Assembly: GCA_035293985.1 (NCBI GenBank)
Contig: DATGLS010000026.1
Coordinates: 62,001-126,000 of the forward strand
DNA length: 64,000 bases
Source of the DNA: JAVDCA01 sp035293985
Lineage (GTDB): Bacteria; Pseudomonadota; Alphaproteobacteria; Rhizobiales; Xanthobacteraceae
Direction: 5' to 3'
The position numbers were made by a program, and so were the translations under genes. Under the pieces are notes generated by a model. It worked only from the letters and a program-made list of their open reading frames with translations. It had not been told where the DNA came from and made no database searches. Each line of letters begins with the position of its first letter. Positions within the stretch are counted from its first letter, which is position 1. Positions 24,201 through 31,392 of the stretch are shown in pieces.

Positions 24201-24729
24201 CATCAGCCGCGTGCTCGACCACCGGGTGACGCTCGACTCGATCGTCGACCGCGGATCGCATTTCGCGGTCGCGGTTGCGCTCGCGCCGGCCGCGGCGGCG
24301 CGCGGCCGCGGCGAGCCGCGCCCGGTGGACGCACGCGGGCTCACCGGCATGGCGGTGCTGTGCATCGACAACGATGCGAAAATCCTCGACGGCATGACGA
24401 CGCTGCTCGGCGGCTGGGGCTGCCGCGTCATCGCGGCGACCGATCTCGCCGCCGCGACCGCGGCGTTGCAGGATGAGCCGATGGCGCTCGCCGGCCTGCT
24501 GGTCGACTACCACCTCGATCAGGGCGACGGCATCACGGCGATCGGCGAGCTGCGCCGCAGCCACGGCCCGTCGCTGCCCGCAATCCTGGTCACCGCCGAC
24601 CGCTCGGCCGCCGTGCGCGCGCAGGCGCACGCGCAGGATATCCAGGTGCTCAACAAGCCGATCAAGCCGGCCGCGCTGCGCGCGCTGCTGGCGCAATGGC
24701 GGATCCAGCAGGTCGCGGCGGCCGAATGA
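21232..24729 (+). CDS. SSF-domain hybrid sensor histidine kinase (CrbS/MxtR-like)
   Basis: A 1165-residue membrane kinase. Residues 1-500 are a sodium:solute symporter-like domain with ~13 helices (MLQGWIVVAIALAYIGLL, PLSLAIYCTSWTFFGSVGLA). A PAS-type region follows (~650-765, DHVRQGIAVFD), then HisKA with phospho-acceptor His810 in ASHDILQPL, HATPase (NLVSNAIKYTP, DTGIGIP, GLGLGLS) and a receiver with Asp1092 in LLVDYHLD. This order matches CrbS, MxtR and NahK-like kinases that monitor acetate or other carbon sources. The ATG at 21232 has AGGA six bases upstream and homologues start MLQGW; an ATG at 21190 lacks a site. Convergent with its probable regulator. Confidence 0.92.
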   Translation: MLQGWIVVAIALAYIGLLFVVASYGDRLRLLGREGRSRLMIYPLSLAIYCTSWTFFGSVGLASRTGYDFLAIYVGPILMIALAYPLIVRIVRLAKAQNITSIADFIAARYGKHQGVAVIVALIAIVGTIPYIALQLKAVSSSLSTVLTPLATSAEARQQPVFGDLALLVALAMASFAMLFGTRHIDATEHQHGLMLAIATESLVKLLAFLAVGAFVTFAMFHGPAALFDAAMKQPQAAAVLFGGPSFGTFAVMTLLAFFAMLLLPRQFHVAVVENNNEDEIRRAAWLFPLYLVLINLFVVPIAIAGLLTFPAGHVDGDMYVLALPLAAGAKVFAIAAFVGGLSAATAMVIVESVALAIMVSNDIVVPMVLKRREAYVTGGGDVGTLLLASRRLAIIAILLLAYLYYRFAGDAQLASIGLLSFAAVAQLAPAFFGGLVWRRATARGAIVGMSIGILVWAYTLLLPSFADAGVAGSGIVAHGPFGLALLRPQALFGLSLPPLVHGVAWSLTLNIIAYVVCSLARAPASIERLQADLFVPPDLAPMAPSFLLRRSSVTVGELTATVARYLGEERTRASFDGFAASRHISLAPEAPADFQLLRHAEHLIASAIGAASSRLVLSLLLRRSTVSTQDALKLLDDASAALHYNREILQTALDHVRQGIAVFDKSMHLLCWNRQLGDVLGLPNELVRVGIGLEEILRYNAEKGAFGPGEIEQLIEERIAGYVAGEPFLERFPDRGLVIEVRANRMPGSGIVTTFTDITPSVEAAEALERRVHERTYELELLNDELVRAKATADEANISKTRFLAAASHDILQPLNAARLYVTSLVERQTGGEAARLACHIDASLEAVEEIIGALLDISRLDTGALKPDIATFRIDELLRQLEVEFAPLAREKGLSLVFVPCSLTVRSDRRLLRRLLQNLVSNAIKYTPAGRVLVGCRRRGEHLRIDVYDTGIGIPRAQQRAVFSEFQRLEQGARVARGLGLGLSIVERISRVLDHRVTLDSIVDRGSHFAVAVALAPAAAARGRGEPRPVDARGLTGMAVLCIDNDAKILDGMTTLLGGWGCRVIAATDLAAATAALQDEPMALAGLLVDYHLDQGDGITAIGELRRSHGPSLPAILVTADRSAAVRAQAHAQDIQVLNKPIKPAALRALLAQWRIQQVAAAE

Positions 24730-24730
24730 G

Positions 24731-24800
24731 TGCGAATGGCGAGCAGCGAATAGCGAGTAGTCCCTATTCGCCGTTCCCTATTCGCAATTTCGCTCTTCGC
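24731..24800. repeat. GCGAATAG-type degenerate repeats
   Basis: The stretch between two convergent genes holds gcgaatag, gcgagtag and the inverse ctattcgc twice, so parts can pair as hairpins. The same motif family fills 42558-42652. It may end transcription from both sides. Confidence 0.45.
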
Positions 24801-25475
24801 TCAATGCAGCGGCGCGGCCTGCGGCCACTGGCCGACCTCGATCTTGGCGGCGGCGATCACGGCTTGGGTGCGGCTCTCGACGCCGAGCTTCTGCAGGATC
24901 GCCGAGACGTGGGCCTTGACGGTCGCTTCCGAGACGCCGAGCTCGTAGGCGATCTGCTTGTTGAGCAGTCCCTCCGACAGCATCATCAGCACGCGCACCT
25001 GCTGCGGCGTCAGTGTCGCGAGCCGCGCGAGTAGTGCTGCGGTCTCGGCGTCGGCCGCGGCATTGAGATCGATGTCGGGGGGCGTCCACACGCCGCCGCG
25101 TAGCACCACCGCGATGGCGTCGCGCATCGCCTCGACGCCGAGCGTCTTCGGGATGAAGCCCGAGGCGCCAAAATCCATGCAGCGGCGAATCACCGCCGGC
25201 TCGTCGTTGGCCGAGACGATCACCACCGGCACGCTCGGATACTGGGCGCGCAGATACATCAGCCCGGAAAAGCCGCGCACGCCCGGCATGGCGAGATCGA
25301 GCAGGATGAGGTCGACCTCGCTCGTGCGGTCGAGCATGGCCGACACCTCGTCGAAGGTGCCGGCCTCGGCGATATCGGCGCGCGCGAACAAGCCGGCCAC
25401 CGCCTCGCGCAAGGCGCCGCGAAACAGCGGATGGTCGTCGGCGATCACCAAACGGTATTGTGCGCTCTCGCTCAA
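24801..25475 (-). CDS. NarL-family response regulator (CrbR/ErdR-like)
   Basis: A 224-residue regulator: receiver domain (VIADDHPLFRGALREAV, phospho-acceptor in LILLDLAMPG, SAND and PKTLG switch residues) and C-terminal GerE HTH (LTPQQVRVLMMLSEGLLNKQ, ATVKAHVSAILQKLGV). It is convergent with the SSF hybrid kinase and divergent from the DUF4212-like gene. Known CrbS/CrbR and MxtR/ErdR pairs control acetyl-CoA synthetase and acetate uptake genes; the same role is likely here by family and context, not proven. Confidence 0.9.
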   Translation of the reverse strand: MSESAQYRLVIADDHPLFRGALREAVAGLFARADIAEAGTFDEVSAMLDRTSEVDLILLDLAMPGVRGFSGLMYLRAQYPSVPVVIVSANDEPAVIRRCMDFGASGFIPKTLGVEAMRDAIAVVLRGGVWTPPDIDLNAAADAETAALLARLATLTPQQVRVLMMLSEGLLNKQIAYELGVSEATVKAHVSAILQKLGVESRTQAVIAAAKIEVGQWPQAAPLH

Positions 25476-25803
25476 CGAAAGGTCCGGTCCCTGCCCACCG
25501 AATGTGGTCCCGCGTCACGACGCCCGGAACCCTAATCCGCAGCTTCCTCAGCCACAATGCCGATTTTCCGGGCCGCGGCGCCTGCGGCGCCGGCAGCCGA
25601 TCCCGCTGACCTTTGGGCAGGTAACGCGCGGTTAACCTTTGTGGCGCAATCTGGATGATCAAGGCTTCGACATGCCCCGGGTCGGAGCCGCGCGGCACGG
25701 CCTATGCATAGGAATTGGGCGGAGGCTGCCGCCGGGTGGCGTCTTGCAGGTTGGATCGCGCGCGAGCGCGGCCCGAATGACGGCATACGAAAGGACCCGG
25801 ACG
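25476..25803. promoter_or_regulatory. Divergent spacer with palindrome CCTATGCATAGG
   Basis: 328 bp between the response regulator and the DUF4212-like gene. A perfect 12-base palindrome CCTATGCATAGG lies at 25701-25712, about 92 bases before the ATG, a plausible binding site for the NarL-type regulator. A GC hairpin, ggcgcc-tgc-ggcgcc, lies near 25580. No gene recognised. Confidence 0.4.
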
Positions 25804-26103
25804 ATGCAGAACGCATCACGCTCAGTGGCCGCCTCCGCGGCCTATACGGCCATCCTGGCCACGCCGATGCTCCAGCTGGAGCGGCATTTCGGCATCCGAC
25901 GCCTCAAGCGCGGCATGCTCACGATGCTCGGTGCCTGGATCGCCTACTTCATCATCATCAGCATGTGGTCGCGCGCGCTCAATAAGGTGGTCGTACCGCT
26001 GCTCGGCATGCCCCTCGGCATCTTCCTGGTGGTGCAGGGCACGGCGATCATCTTCTTCGCCTCGCTTATCCTGCTGTTGCGGACGGGGCGGCCCGCGCGC
26101 TGA
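25804..26103 (+). CDS. Small two-helix membrane protein, DUF4212-like
   Basis: A 99-residue protein. After a polar start, FGIRRLKRGMLTMLGAWIAY begins the first helix and PLGIFLVVQGTAIIFFASLI the second, with a short basic end. The pattern of R-x-x-R before helix one and PLGFW-x-x-QG before helix two is that of DUF4212, the small subunit that accompanies sodium:solute symporters. No symporter gene follows; the nearest SSF domain is in the histidine kinase. AAAGGA before ATG 25804 supports the start. Assignment is by pattern only. Confidence 0.55.
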   Translation: MQNASRSVAASAAYTAILATPMLQLERHFGIRRLKRGMLTMLGAWIAYFIIISMWSRALNKVVVPLLGMPLGIFLVVQGTAIIFFASLILLLRTGRPAR

Positions 26104-26124
26104 GCCGAACGGGCGCCGAAGGGT

Positions 26125-26580
26125 TCATCCCCGCGCGCCGACGAACTGCATGACCACCTCGCGCCGATGCGGGCGTGAGCGGTGCTCGGCCACGTACACA
26201 CCCTGCCAAGTGCCGAGCGCGAGCGCGCCGCCGATCACCGGCACATGCAGCGATGTTCCCGTGACCATCGCCTTCACGTGCGCCGGCATGTCGTCGGGGC
26301 CTTCGGTATCGTGCACCCAAGGCACGTTGCTAGGCGCGATCCGCCGCAGCGCGGTGACGAGATCGGTCTGCACGTCCGGATCGGCGTTCTCCTGTATGGT
26401 GAGCGACGCCGAGGTGTGGCGGATGAAGAGGAAGAGCGCCCCCTCGCGTGCGCCGATGTCGGTCACGAACCGCGCGACCTCGCGGGTGATGTCGACGAAG
26501 CCCTCGCCCGCCGTTTCGACCGTCAGGGTCGCGGTTGCGGTGAGCGGGGTTTGGCTGATCGACGAGCGGATGGCGGCCAT
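26125..26580 (-). CDS. YjbQ family (secondary thiamine-phosphate synthase-like) protein
   Basis: A 151-residue protein of the UPF0047/YjbQ family: FVDITREVARFV, ALFLFIRHTSASLTIQENAD, NVPWVHDTEGPDDMPAHVKA and LGTWQGVYVAEHR, with the conserved His residues that bind metal. E. coli YjbQ has weak thiamine-phosphate synthase activity; the main role is unsettled. The start MAAIRSS at 26580 was taken because upstream residues are Arg-rich and unlike the family. Convergent with the DUF4212-like gene. Confidence 0.88.
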   Translation of the reverse strand: MAAIRSSISQTPLTATATLTVETAGEGFVDITREVARFVTDIGAREGALFLFIRHTSASLTIQENADPDVQTDLVTALRRIAPSNVPWVHDTEGPDDMPAHVKAMVTGTSLHVPVIGGALALGTWQGVYVAEHRSRPHRREVVMQFVGARG

Positions 26581-26779
26581 CCCAACCGGCTTGCTGCGCA
26601 GATATCTGCCAATCGCGCGCAACCTAACACTAACGGGCGCAAGCGGAAAATGACCCTGCGGCAGCCGTGCTCGCAGGGCCTTGCATCCTCGCACAGAACG
26701 ATATGTCGGCGCCGAACGATCGCGCGGAAATGACAGTTTCCCGCAGGATGTCATGAACTTAAGTCAATAATGGCGATTC

Positions 26780-26808
26780 TTGACTCGCCCCGACCCACTC
26801 AGTATGGT
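26780..26808 (+). promoter_or_regulatory. Promoter of the F0 ATP synthase operon
   Basis: TTGACT at 26780, a 17-base spacer and TATGGT at 26803, about 50 bases before the atpI start. This is the best sigma-70-like pair in the spacer. Confidence 0.6.
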
Positions 26809-26864
26809 CCGCGCGCCTTGAGGGGGCGGAAGTTCGAGCTCGGATTTGCCCGCGGGTGTCGGAA

Positions 26865-27230
26865 ATGAGCGACGACACGGGCGGAAAAAACGATCCGGAC
26901 CGCCGGTCCTCCGACGAGGTTGATCTCTCCGCGCGGTTGCGGCGTCTTGGCGAGCGGCTCGACCAGGTTAGGGCGAGCCAGCCATCCGAACCGACCCCCG
27001 ATGCCAGCCCTGGTCCCGATCGTTCGGGGGTGGCGCGCGCCTTGCGCCTGTCCTCCGAGTTGGTGGGGGGCGTGGTGGTCGGGGGTGCAATCGGATACGC
27101 ACTCGACTACTGGCTCGGCATCCGGCCGTGGGGGTTCATTGTGTTCGTGCTGCTCGGCTTCGTCGCAGGCATCATCAACCTGATGCGCGAGGCCGGCGTG
27201 TTGGCCAAATCCGAGGATCGCCCGCGCTAG
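26865..27230 (+). CDS. atpI: F0F1 ATP synthase-associated protein AtpI
   Basis: A 121-residue protein with a charged N-terminus and two helices (SSELVGGVVVGGAIGYALDY and GFIVFVLLGFVAGIINLMREAG), as in alphaproteobacterial AtpI, which helps assemble the c-ring and is linked to magnesium uptake. It heads the F0 operon. ATG 26865 is used; a GTG three codons earlier is in frame. Confidence 0.9.
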   Translation: MSDDTGGKNDPDRRSSDEVDLSARLRRLGERLDQVRASQPSEPTPDASPGPDRSGVARALRLSSELVGGVVVGGAIGYALDYWLGIRPWGFIVFVLLGFVAGIINLMREAGVLAKSEDRPR

Positions 27231-27273
27231 CGCCGGTCGCGGATCGAGGACGTTGAAAGGGATTTCTGCGGTC

Positions 27274-28035
27274 ATGGCTGCTGCCGCCAACCCGATCGAG
27301 CAATTCGAGATCCACGAGTATTTTCCCGTCGTCAACATCGCCGGGCATCAAATCGCCTTCACCGATGCGGCGATGTTCATGGTGCTCGCGGTCGTGCTGA
27401 CCGCGGCCTTGATGCTCGGGGCGACGGCGGGACGGCGGCTGGTCCCGACCCGCATGCAGTCCGTTGCCGAGCTGCTTTACGAATTCGTCGCCACCATGAT
27501 CCGCAGCACCGCCGGCGAGCATGGGATGAAGTTCCTCCCGCTGGTGTTCTCCGTGTTCATCTTCGTGCTGATCGCGAACCTGGTCGGGCTGATTCCGCTT
27601 TCGTTCTCGATTACGAGTCAGATCGTCGTCACCGCCTCTCTCGCCCTCCTCGTCTTCTTCACGGTCATCATCCACGGCTTGTGGCAGCACGGCTTCCGCT
27701 TTTTCAAGCTGTTCGCGCCGAGCGGCGTTCCCGTCGTCATGCAGCTGCTGATCGTCCCCATCGAGATCATGTCGTTCCTCGCCCGCCCGGTCTCGCACAG
27801 CTTGCGTCTGTTCGCCAATATCCTCGCCGGCCACGTCACACTCAGCCTGGTCGGCAGCTTCTCCGCCATGATGATCGCCGGCTTCGGCGTCATCGGTTGG
27901 TTCGGCGCACTCCTGCCGCTCGCCTTCGCGGTGGCGCTGTTCGCCCTCGAGCTCTTGGTCGCGCTCCTGCAGGCCTACGTTTTCGCGATCCTTACCTGCA
28001 TCTACCTCAACGACTCGCTCCATCCCGGACACTGA
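27274..28035 (+). CDS. atpB: ATP synthase F0 subunit a
   Basis: A 253-residue membrane stator subunit forming the proton half-channels. IEQFEIHEYFPV begins the protein; the essential arginine lies in HSLRLFANILAGH, and the last helix reads LLVALLQAYVFAILTCIYLN. The ATG at 27274 was chosen; a TTG at 27253 is in frame. Second gene of atpI-atpB-atpE-atpF'-atpF. Confidence 0.97.
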   Translation: MAAAANPIEQFEIHEYFPVVNIAGHQIAFTDAAMFMVLAVVLTAALMLGATAGRRLVPTRMQSVAELLYEFVATMIRSTAGEHGMKFLPLVFSVFIFVLIANLVGLIPLSFSITSQIVVTASLALLVFFTVIIHGLWQHGFRFFKLFAPSGVPVVMQLLIVPIEIMSFLARPVSHSLRLFANILAGHVTLSLVGSFSAMMIAGFGVIGWFGALLPLAFAVALFALELLVALLQAYVFAILTCIYLNDSLHPGH

Positions 28036-28090
28036 AGCGCAGTCGTCCGATCCCTTCACCTGATCCAATCTCTCTCGAAAGGAGCTTCAC

Positions 28091-28318
28091 ATGGATCCGC
28101 AAGCAGCGAAATTCCTCGGCGCCGGACTGGCGTGCATCGGGATGGGAACGACCGCCATCGGCGTCGCCAGCGTCTTCGGTCAGTACCTGACCGGCGCGCT
28201 GCGCAATCCGTCGGCCGCGGCCGGCCAGTTCAACAACCTCATCCTCGGCTTCGCGCTCGCGGAAGCCTTCGGCATCTTCTCGCTGCTCGTGGCCTTCCTC
28301 TTGCTGTTCGTTCTCTAA
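28091..28318 (+). CDS. atpE: ATP synthase F0 subunit c
   Basis: A 75-residue hairpin of two helices that builds the rotor ring. The proton-carrying acid is Glu58 in FALAEAFGIF, and the polar loop LRNPSAAAGQF is intact. A strong AAAGGAG site precedes the ATG, as expected for the most abundant F0 subunit. Confidence 0.98.
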   Translation: MDPQAAKFLGAGLACIGMGTTAIGVASVFGQYLTGALRNPSAAAGQFNNLILGFALAEAFGIFSLLVAFLLLFVL

Positions 28319-28363
28319 GAGGTCGAGCCGGCAGAGCGATCCTTGCCGCGTCCGGAGTGACCG

Positions 28364-28909
28364 ATGGCTACCCAGAACACCACCGCCCATACCGAAGTGC
28401 CGGGCGCTCCGCACAAGGCGGTGTTTCCGCCGTTCAACCGCGAGACCTTTCCCTCGCAGCTGTTCTGGCTCGTGATCTGCTTCGTCGCCATCTATGCGAT
28501 GACGGCGTGGCTGGTGCGACCGCGGGTTGGCGGAATCATCGACAGCCGCAGCAAGCGGGTCTCGGGTGACCTCGGCGAGGCAGGCCGCCTCAAGGGCGAG
28601 GCCGAGGCCGCGATGGCGGCCTACGAGAAGGCCCTCGCCGACGCGCGGGCGCGCGCCCAGACAATCGCGAACGAGACCCGCGACCGCCTGCAGGCCGAAG
28701 CCGATCGCAACCGCAAGGCGCTGGAAGACCGGCTCGCCGGGAAATTGGCCGAGGCCGAACGAGCGATCGCCACGACCAAGAGCTCCGCCATGTCCAACGT
28801 ACGCGGTATTGCGACGGACGCGGCGGCCGCGATCGTCACGCGGCTGACCGGCGTCACCGCTCCCGAGCCGACGGTCGGCGCGGCAGTCGATGCCGTGCTC
28901 AAGCGCTGA
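28364..28909 (+). CDS. atpF': ATP synthase F0 subunit b'
   Basis: A 181-residue peripheral-stalk subunit: a polar N-terminus, one helix (LFWLVICFVAIYAMTAWLV) and a long Ala/Glu/Arg coiled coil. Its position before the b gene and its longer N-terminus mark it as b' of the split b/b' arrangement typical of alphaproteobacteria. GGAG precedes the ATG. Confidence 0.93.
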   Translation: MATQNTTAHTEVPGAPHKAVFPPFNRETFPSQLFWLVICFVAIYAMTAWLVRPRVGGIIDSRSKRVSGDLGEAGRLKGEAEAAMAAYEKALADARARAQTIANETRDRLQAEADRNRKALEDRLAGKLAEAERAIATTKSSAMSNVRGIATDAAAAIVTRLTGVTAPEPTVGAAVDAVLKR

Positions 28910-28924
28910 CGAGGGAGTGGGGCC

Positions 28925-29416
28925 ATGCACATCTTCCTCGAGGCCGAGTTCTGGGTCGCCGTCGCATTCGTGATCTTTCTCGGCGTGCTCGTGAAGGCCG
29001 GGGCGCACCGGATCATCACCGGCGCGCTCGACGACCGCGCCGCCCGCATCAAGGCCGAGCTCGACGAGGCGCGGCGCGTGCGCGACGAGGCGCAGGCGCT
29101 GCTCGCCGACTATCAGAGGCGGCGCGGCGAGGCCGACCGCGAGGCCGAGGCCATCGTGGTCGCCGCCAAGGCAGAGGCGGAGCGGCTCGCCGCCGAAGCC
29201 AAGACCAAGGTCGAGGAGTTCGTCGCTCGCCGCACTCAGATCGCGGAGGCGAAGATCGCCCAGGCCGAAGCCCAGGCGCTCGCCGATGTGCGCGCGGCGG
29301 CTGCCGACGCGGCGGTGGCGGCGGCGGAAAAGATCCTCAGCGATACGACCAAGGGCAAGGTCGGCGACGACCTGATCGCCCAGGGCATCCGCGAGCTCAA
29401 AGCCAGGCTGAACTGA
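28925..29416 (+). CDS. atpF: ATP synthase F0 subunit b
   Basis: A 163-residue peripheral-stalk subunit: N-terminal helix (FWVAVAFVIFLGVLVKAG) and heptad-rich coiled coil. Starts 15 bases after atpF'. Its stop codon lies inside the first copy of a 14-base tandem repeat, so the repeat shapes the end of this gene. No F1 genes follow, as usual in this group. Confidence 0.94.
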   Translation: MHIFLEAEFWVAVAFVIFLGVLVKAGAHRIITGALDDRAARIKAELDEARRVRDEAQALLADYQRRRGEADREAEAIVVAAKAEAERLAAEAKTKVEEFVARRTQIAEAKIAQAEAQALADVRAAAADAAVAAAEKILSDTTKGKVGDDLIAQGIRELKARLN

Positions 29417-29461
29417 GCGAGCTGAACCGAGCGAGCTGAACCGAGCGAGCTGAACCGAGCC
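29409..29461 (+). repeat. 14-bp tandem repeat over the atpF stop codon
   Basis: Units tgaa(c/t)tgagcgagc-like: tgaactgagcgagc, then tgaaccgagcgagc twice, then a partial unit. The atpF TGA is bases 29414-29416 within unit one. Confidence 0.85.
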
Positions 29462-29835
29462 GTGCGCGGCGTTCCGCCGCTGGAATCTGCCGATTCGGCA
29501 CCCGAATAGCTGTGCAAAACGGTACCGACCGCGCCCCGCGCAGGCCGCCGGCCTTGCTATCGCTGCGTGATGGTACCCATGATTCCGCGAATCACGTATG
29601 CGATGCGCTCGGCCGAGGTGACCGAGGCCGGATTTCAGGTCCGACTGATTGCGGTCCGACTCAATTGCGCCATCGCGTTGGCTCATTGACCCCAAGCCAT
29701 TCGATTTGCGTGACGTCGTTCGAGTTCGCAGCGTCCTTCCAAGTCGGGTGCTCCCAGTAGCGTCGTTGCGGGTCGTGTCGCGCGTTGAGTGGATCAACCA
29801 ACGGCGGCGTATCTGCTGGTTGCCCGGGGGACTTG
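29417..29835. other. Spacer between atpF and the HAD gene
   Basis: Apart from the 14-bp repeat it is AT-richer than the flanks. A minus-strand frame ending at 29661 has natural protein composition near its end (RYWEHPTWKDAANSNDVTQI) but no start site or known family; it may be a gene remnant. No clear terminator for the atp operon was seen. Confidence 0.4.
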
Positions 29836-30492
29836 GTGATCATCTTCGATTGCAATGGCGTGCTCGTCGACGGCGAGACGATCTCGGCCGCGGTGGCGGC
29901 GGAGGAATTCACCCGCGCAGGCTTTGCGATGACGCCGCAGGTCGTCGCGCGCTTCTTCACCGGACGCCGCGCGACCGACATGTTCGCGGACGTCGAGGCG
30001 GCGACCACGCGCAAGCTGCCGGCGGGCTTTCCCGCCACGCTGGCGGCGGCGACGCTCGCCCGCTTCCGCGACGAGCTGCGGCCGACCCCGCACGCCGCCT
30101 ATGCGCTCACCTGGCTGCGCGGGCCGAAATGCGTCGCCTCCTCGGCGACGCTCGATCGCATCCGCGTGAGCCTCGAGACCACCGGCCTCGTGCGCTTCTT
30201 CGAGCCCAATCTCTTCTCCGCCAATGACGTGCCGCGCGGCAAGCCCGCGCCCGACCTCTTCCTGCACGCCGCCGCGAAGATGGAGGTCGCGCCCGCCGAC
30301 TGCATCGTGGTGGAGGATTCGCCGGTCGGCGTCGCCGCCGCCGTCGCCGCCGGCATGACCCCGATCGGCTTCGCCGGCGGCAGCCACGCGCAGTCGCAGC
30401 TGCCGGCGCAGCTCACCGCCGCCGGCGCGCACGCCGTCATCGCCGACATGCGCGTGCTCAAGAGCACGGTGGTCGCGCTGCGCGGCTGGTGA
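29836..30492 (+). CDS. HAD-superfamily hydrolase with Asn in the second motif I position
   Basis: A 218-residue HAD-IA protein with a small helical cap. Motif I is FDCNGVLVD: nucleophile Asp5 is kept, but the usual second Asp (general acid/base) is Asn7. Motif II is VASSATL, motif III lysine is in GKPAPDLF, motif IV is VEDSPVGV. Family members act on sugar phosphates. The Asn would be expected to weaken phosphatase turnover. GTG at 29836 behind GGGGGA is the best start; a TTG one codon earlier is possible. Confidence 0.85.
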   Translation: MIIFDCNGVLVDGETISAAVAAEEFTRAGFAMTPQVVARFFTGRRATDMFADVEAATTRKLPAGFPATLAAATLARFRDELRPTPHAAYALTWLRGPKCVASSATLDRIRVSLETTGLVRFFEPNLFSANDVPRGKPAPDLFLHAAAKMEVAPADCIVVEDSPVGVAAAVAAGMTPIGFAGGSHAQSQLPAQLTAAGAHAVIADMRVLKSTVVALRGW

Positions 30493-30508
30493 AGGGTCTT
30501 GCGCGAAG

Positions 30509-31249
30509 CTACTGCGGCTGGGGCTGTGGTCGCGGCTTCGGCTTGCGCACCGGCTTGGCCGGCCTCTTCTTCGGCTCCGCCGCCATGCTCTGCGGATCGA
30601 AGCCGGCATAGATCACGTATTGATCGAACTGGTTGCCGGGCGGCATCGGGAAGGTCATGTCCTCCTCGACATGGGTGAACGTGACGTTCTCCTGGCCCGG
30701 CGCCAGCGTCACCGGCACCTCGTAGAACTTGGTCCAGATGGTCTGCGGATTGATTCCTTCCTTGACCACCGCGAGCCGCACCGGCAGCGTAACCTCGCCC
30801 GGCGTGCCGGCGGGCCCGAGGATGACGCGGCCCTCGACGCCCACCTTCAAAGTGACGTTGGCGCCGTGCAGCGCGCATTCGCGCGCGAACCGCACGAAGC
30901 TCGCCTGGAAGCGCGTCGACAGTGCGGCCGATCCGTTGTCCTGCGCCGACTGCGAATAGGTCGATGCGCCCTGGCGGATCTGGACGTCCGGACAATCGAG
31001 ATCGGGCTGCCCCGGCGGCGTGTCGCTCTGCGCCACCGTCGAGGTGTTGCCGGTCACGAAATTGGTGAAACGGTCGGTGAACGATGACGAGGACGACGCG
31101 GGCGGCGCCGCCGCCGCCGTGGTCGATGGACGCGAGCCGAACATGCCGTCATAGCCCGAGCAAGCCGACAGCAGGGCCAGCGCCGCCATCGCGCCCATCC
31201 CGCACGCCCACGCTCGCGCCCTGCTGCGCCGCTGCATCATCCCGTCCAT
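30509..31249 (-). CDS. Predicted lipoprotein of unknown function
   Basis: A 246-residue protein with a lipoprotein signal peptide; the lipobox is LLSAC with the cysteine near residue 30. A Ser/Ala linker is followed by a beta-rich domain (VQIRQGASTYSQSAQDNG, VEGRVILGPAGTPGEVTLPV, PGNQFDQYVIYAGFDP) and a Lys/Pro-rich tail. Similar proteins are, as far as I recall, conserved in rhizobia without a known role. It likely sits in the periplasm or on the inner face of the outer membrane. Three ATGs crowd the start; the first was taken. Confidence 0.75.
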   Translation of the reverse strand: MDGMMQRRSRARAWACGMGAMAALALLSACSGYDGMFGSRPSTTAAAAPPASSSSSFTDRFTNFVTGNTSTVAQSDTPPGQPDLDCPDVQIRQGASTYSQSAQDNGSAALSTRFQASFVRFARECALHGANVTLKVGVEGRVILGPAGTPGEVTLPVRLAVVKEGINPQTIWTKFYEVPVTLAPGQENVTFTHVEEDMTFPMPPGNQFDQYVIYAGFDPQSMAAEPKKRPAKPVRKPKPRPQPQPQ

Positions 31250-31253
31250 GGGA

Positions 31254-31298
31254 GCATGATCCCGAAAAGTGGATCCCGGTTTTCGGAAAAGATCATGC
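31254..31298. repeat. GATCATGC palindrome (CCGAAAA/TTTTCGG family), copy 1
   Basis: gcatgat, cccgaaaag and ggttttcgg, gatcatgc pair into a hairpin. This palindrome type is frequent in spacers of Hyphomicrobiales. It abuts the lipoprotein start. Confidence 0.85.
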
Positions 31299-31392
31299 TC
31301 GAAGATAAGCCCTGATTTGTTATATCAGCCGAACCGTGGCGACCCCAAGGCCGCGGCTCGGCGCAAACGCCGCACTTTTGGCGCAGCCCTCG

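Noticed and set aside
21046..24696. A 1216-residue minus-strand open frame opposite the SSF kinase
   Set aside because: Its composition (His, Arg, Gly, Asp and Glu runs) is typical of antisense of high-GC coding DNA, and all kinase motifs are on the plus strand.
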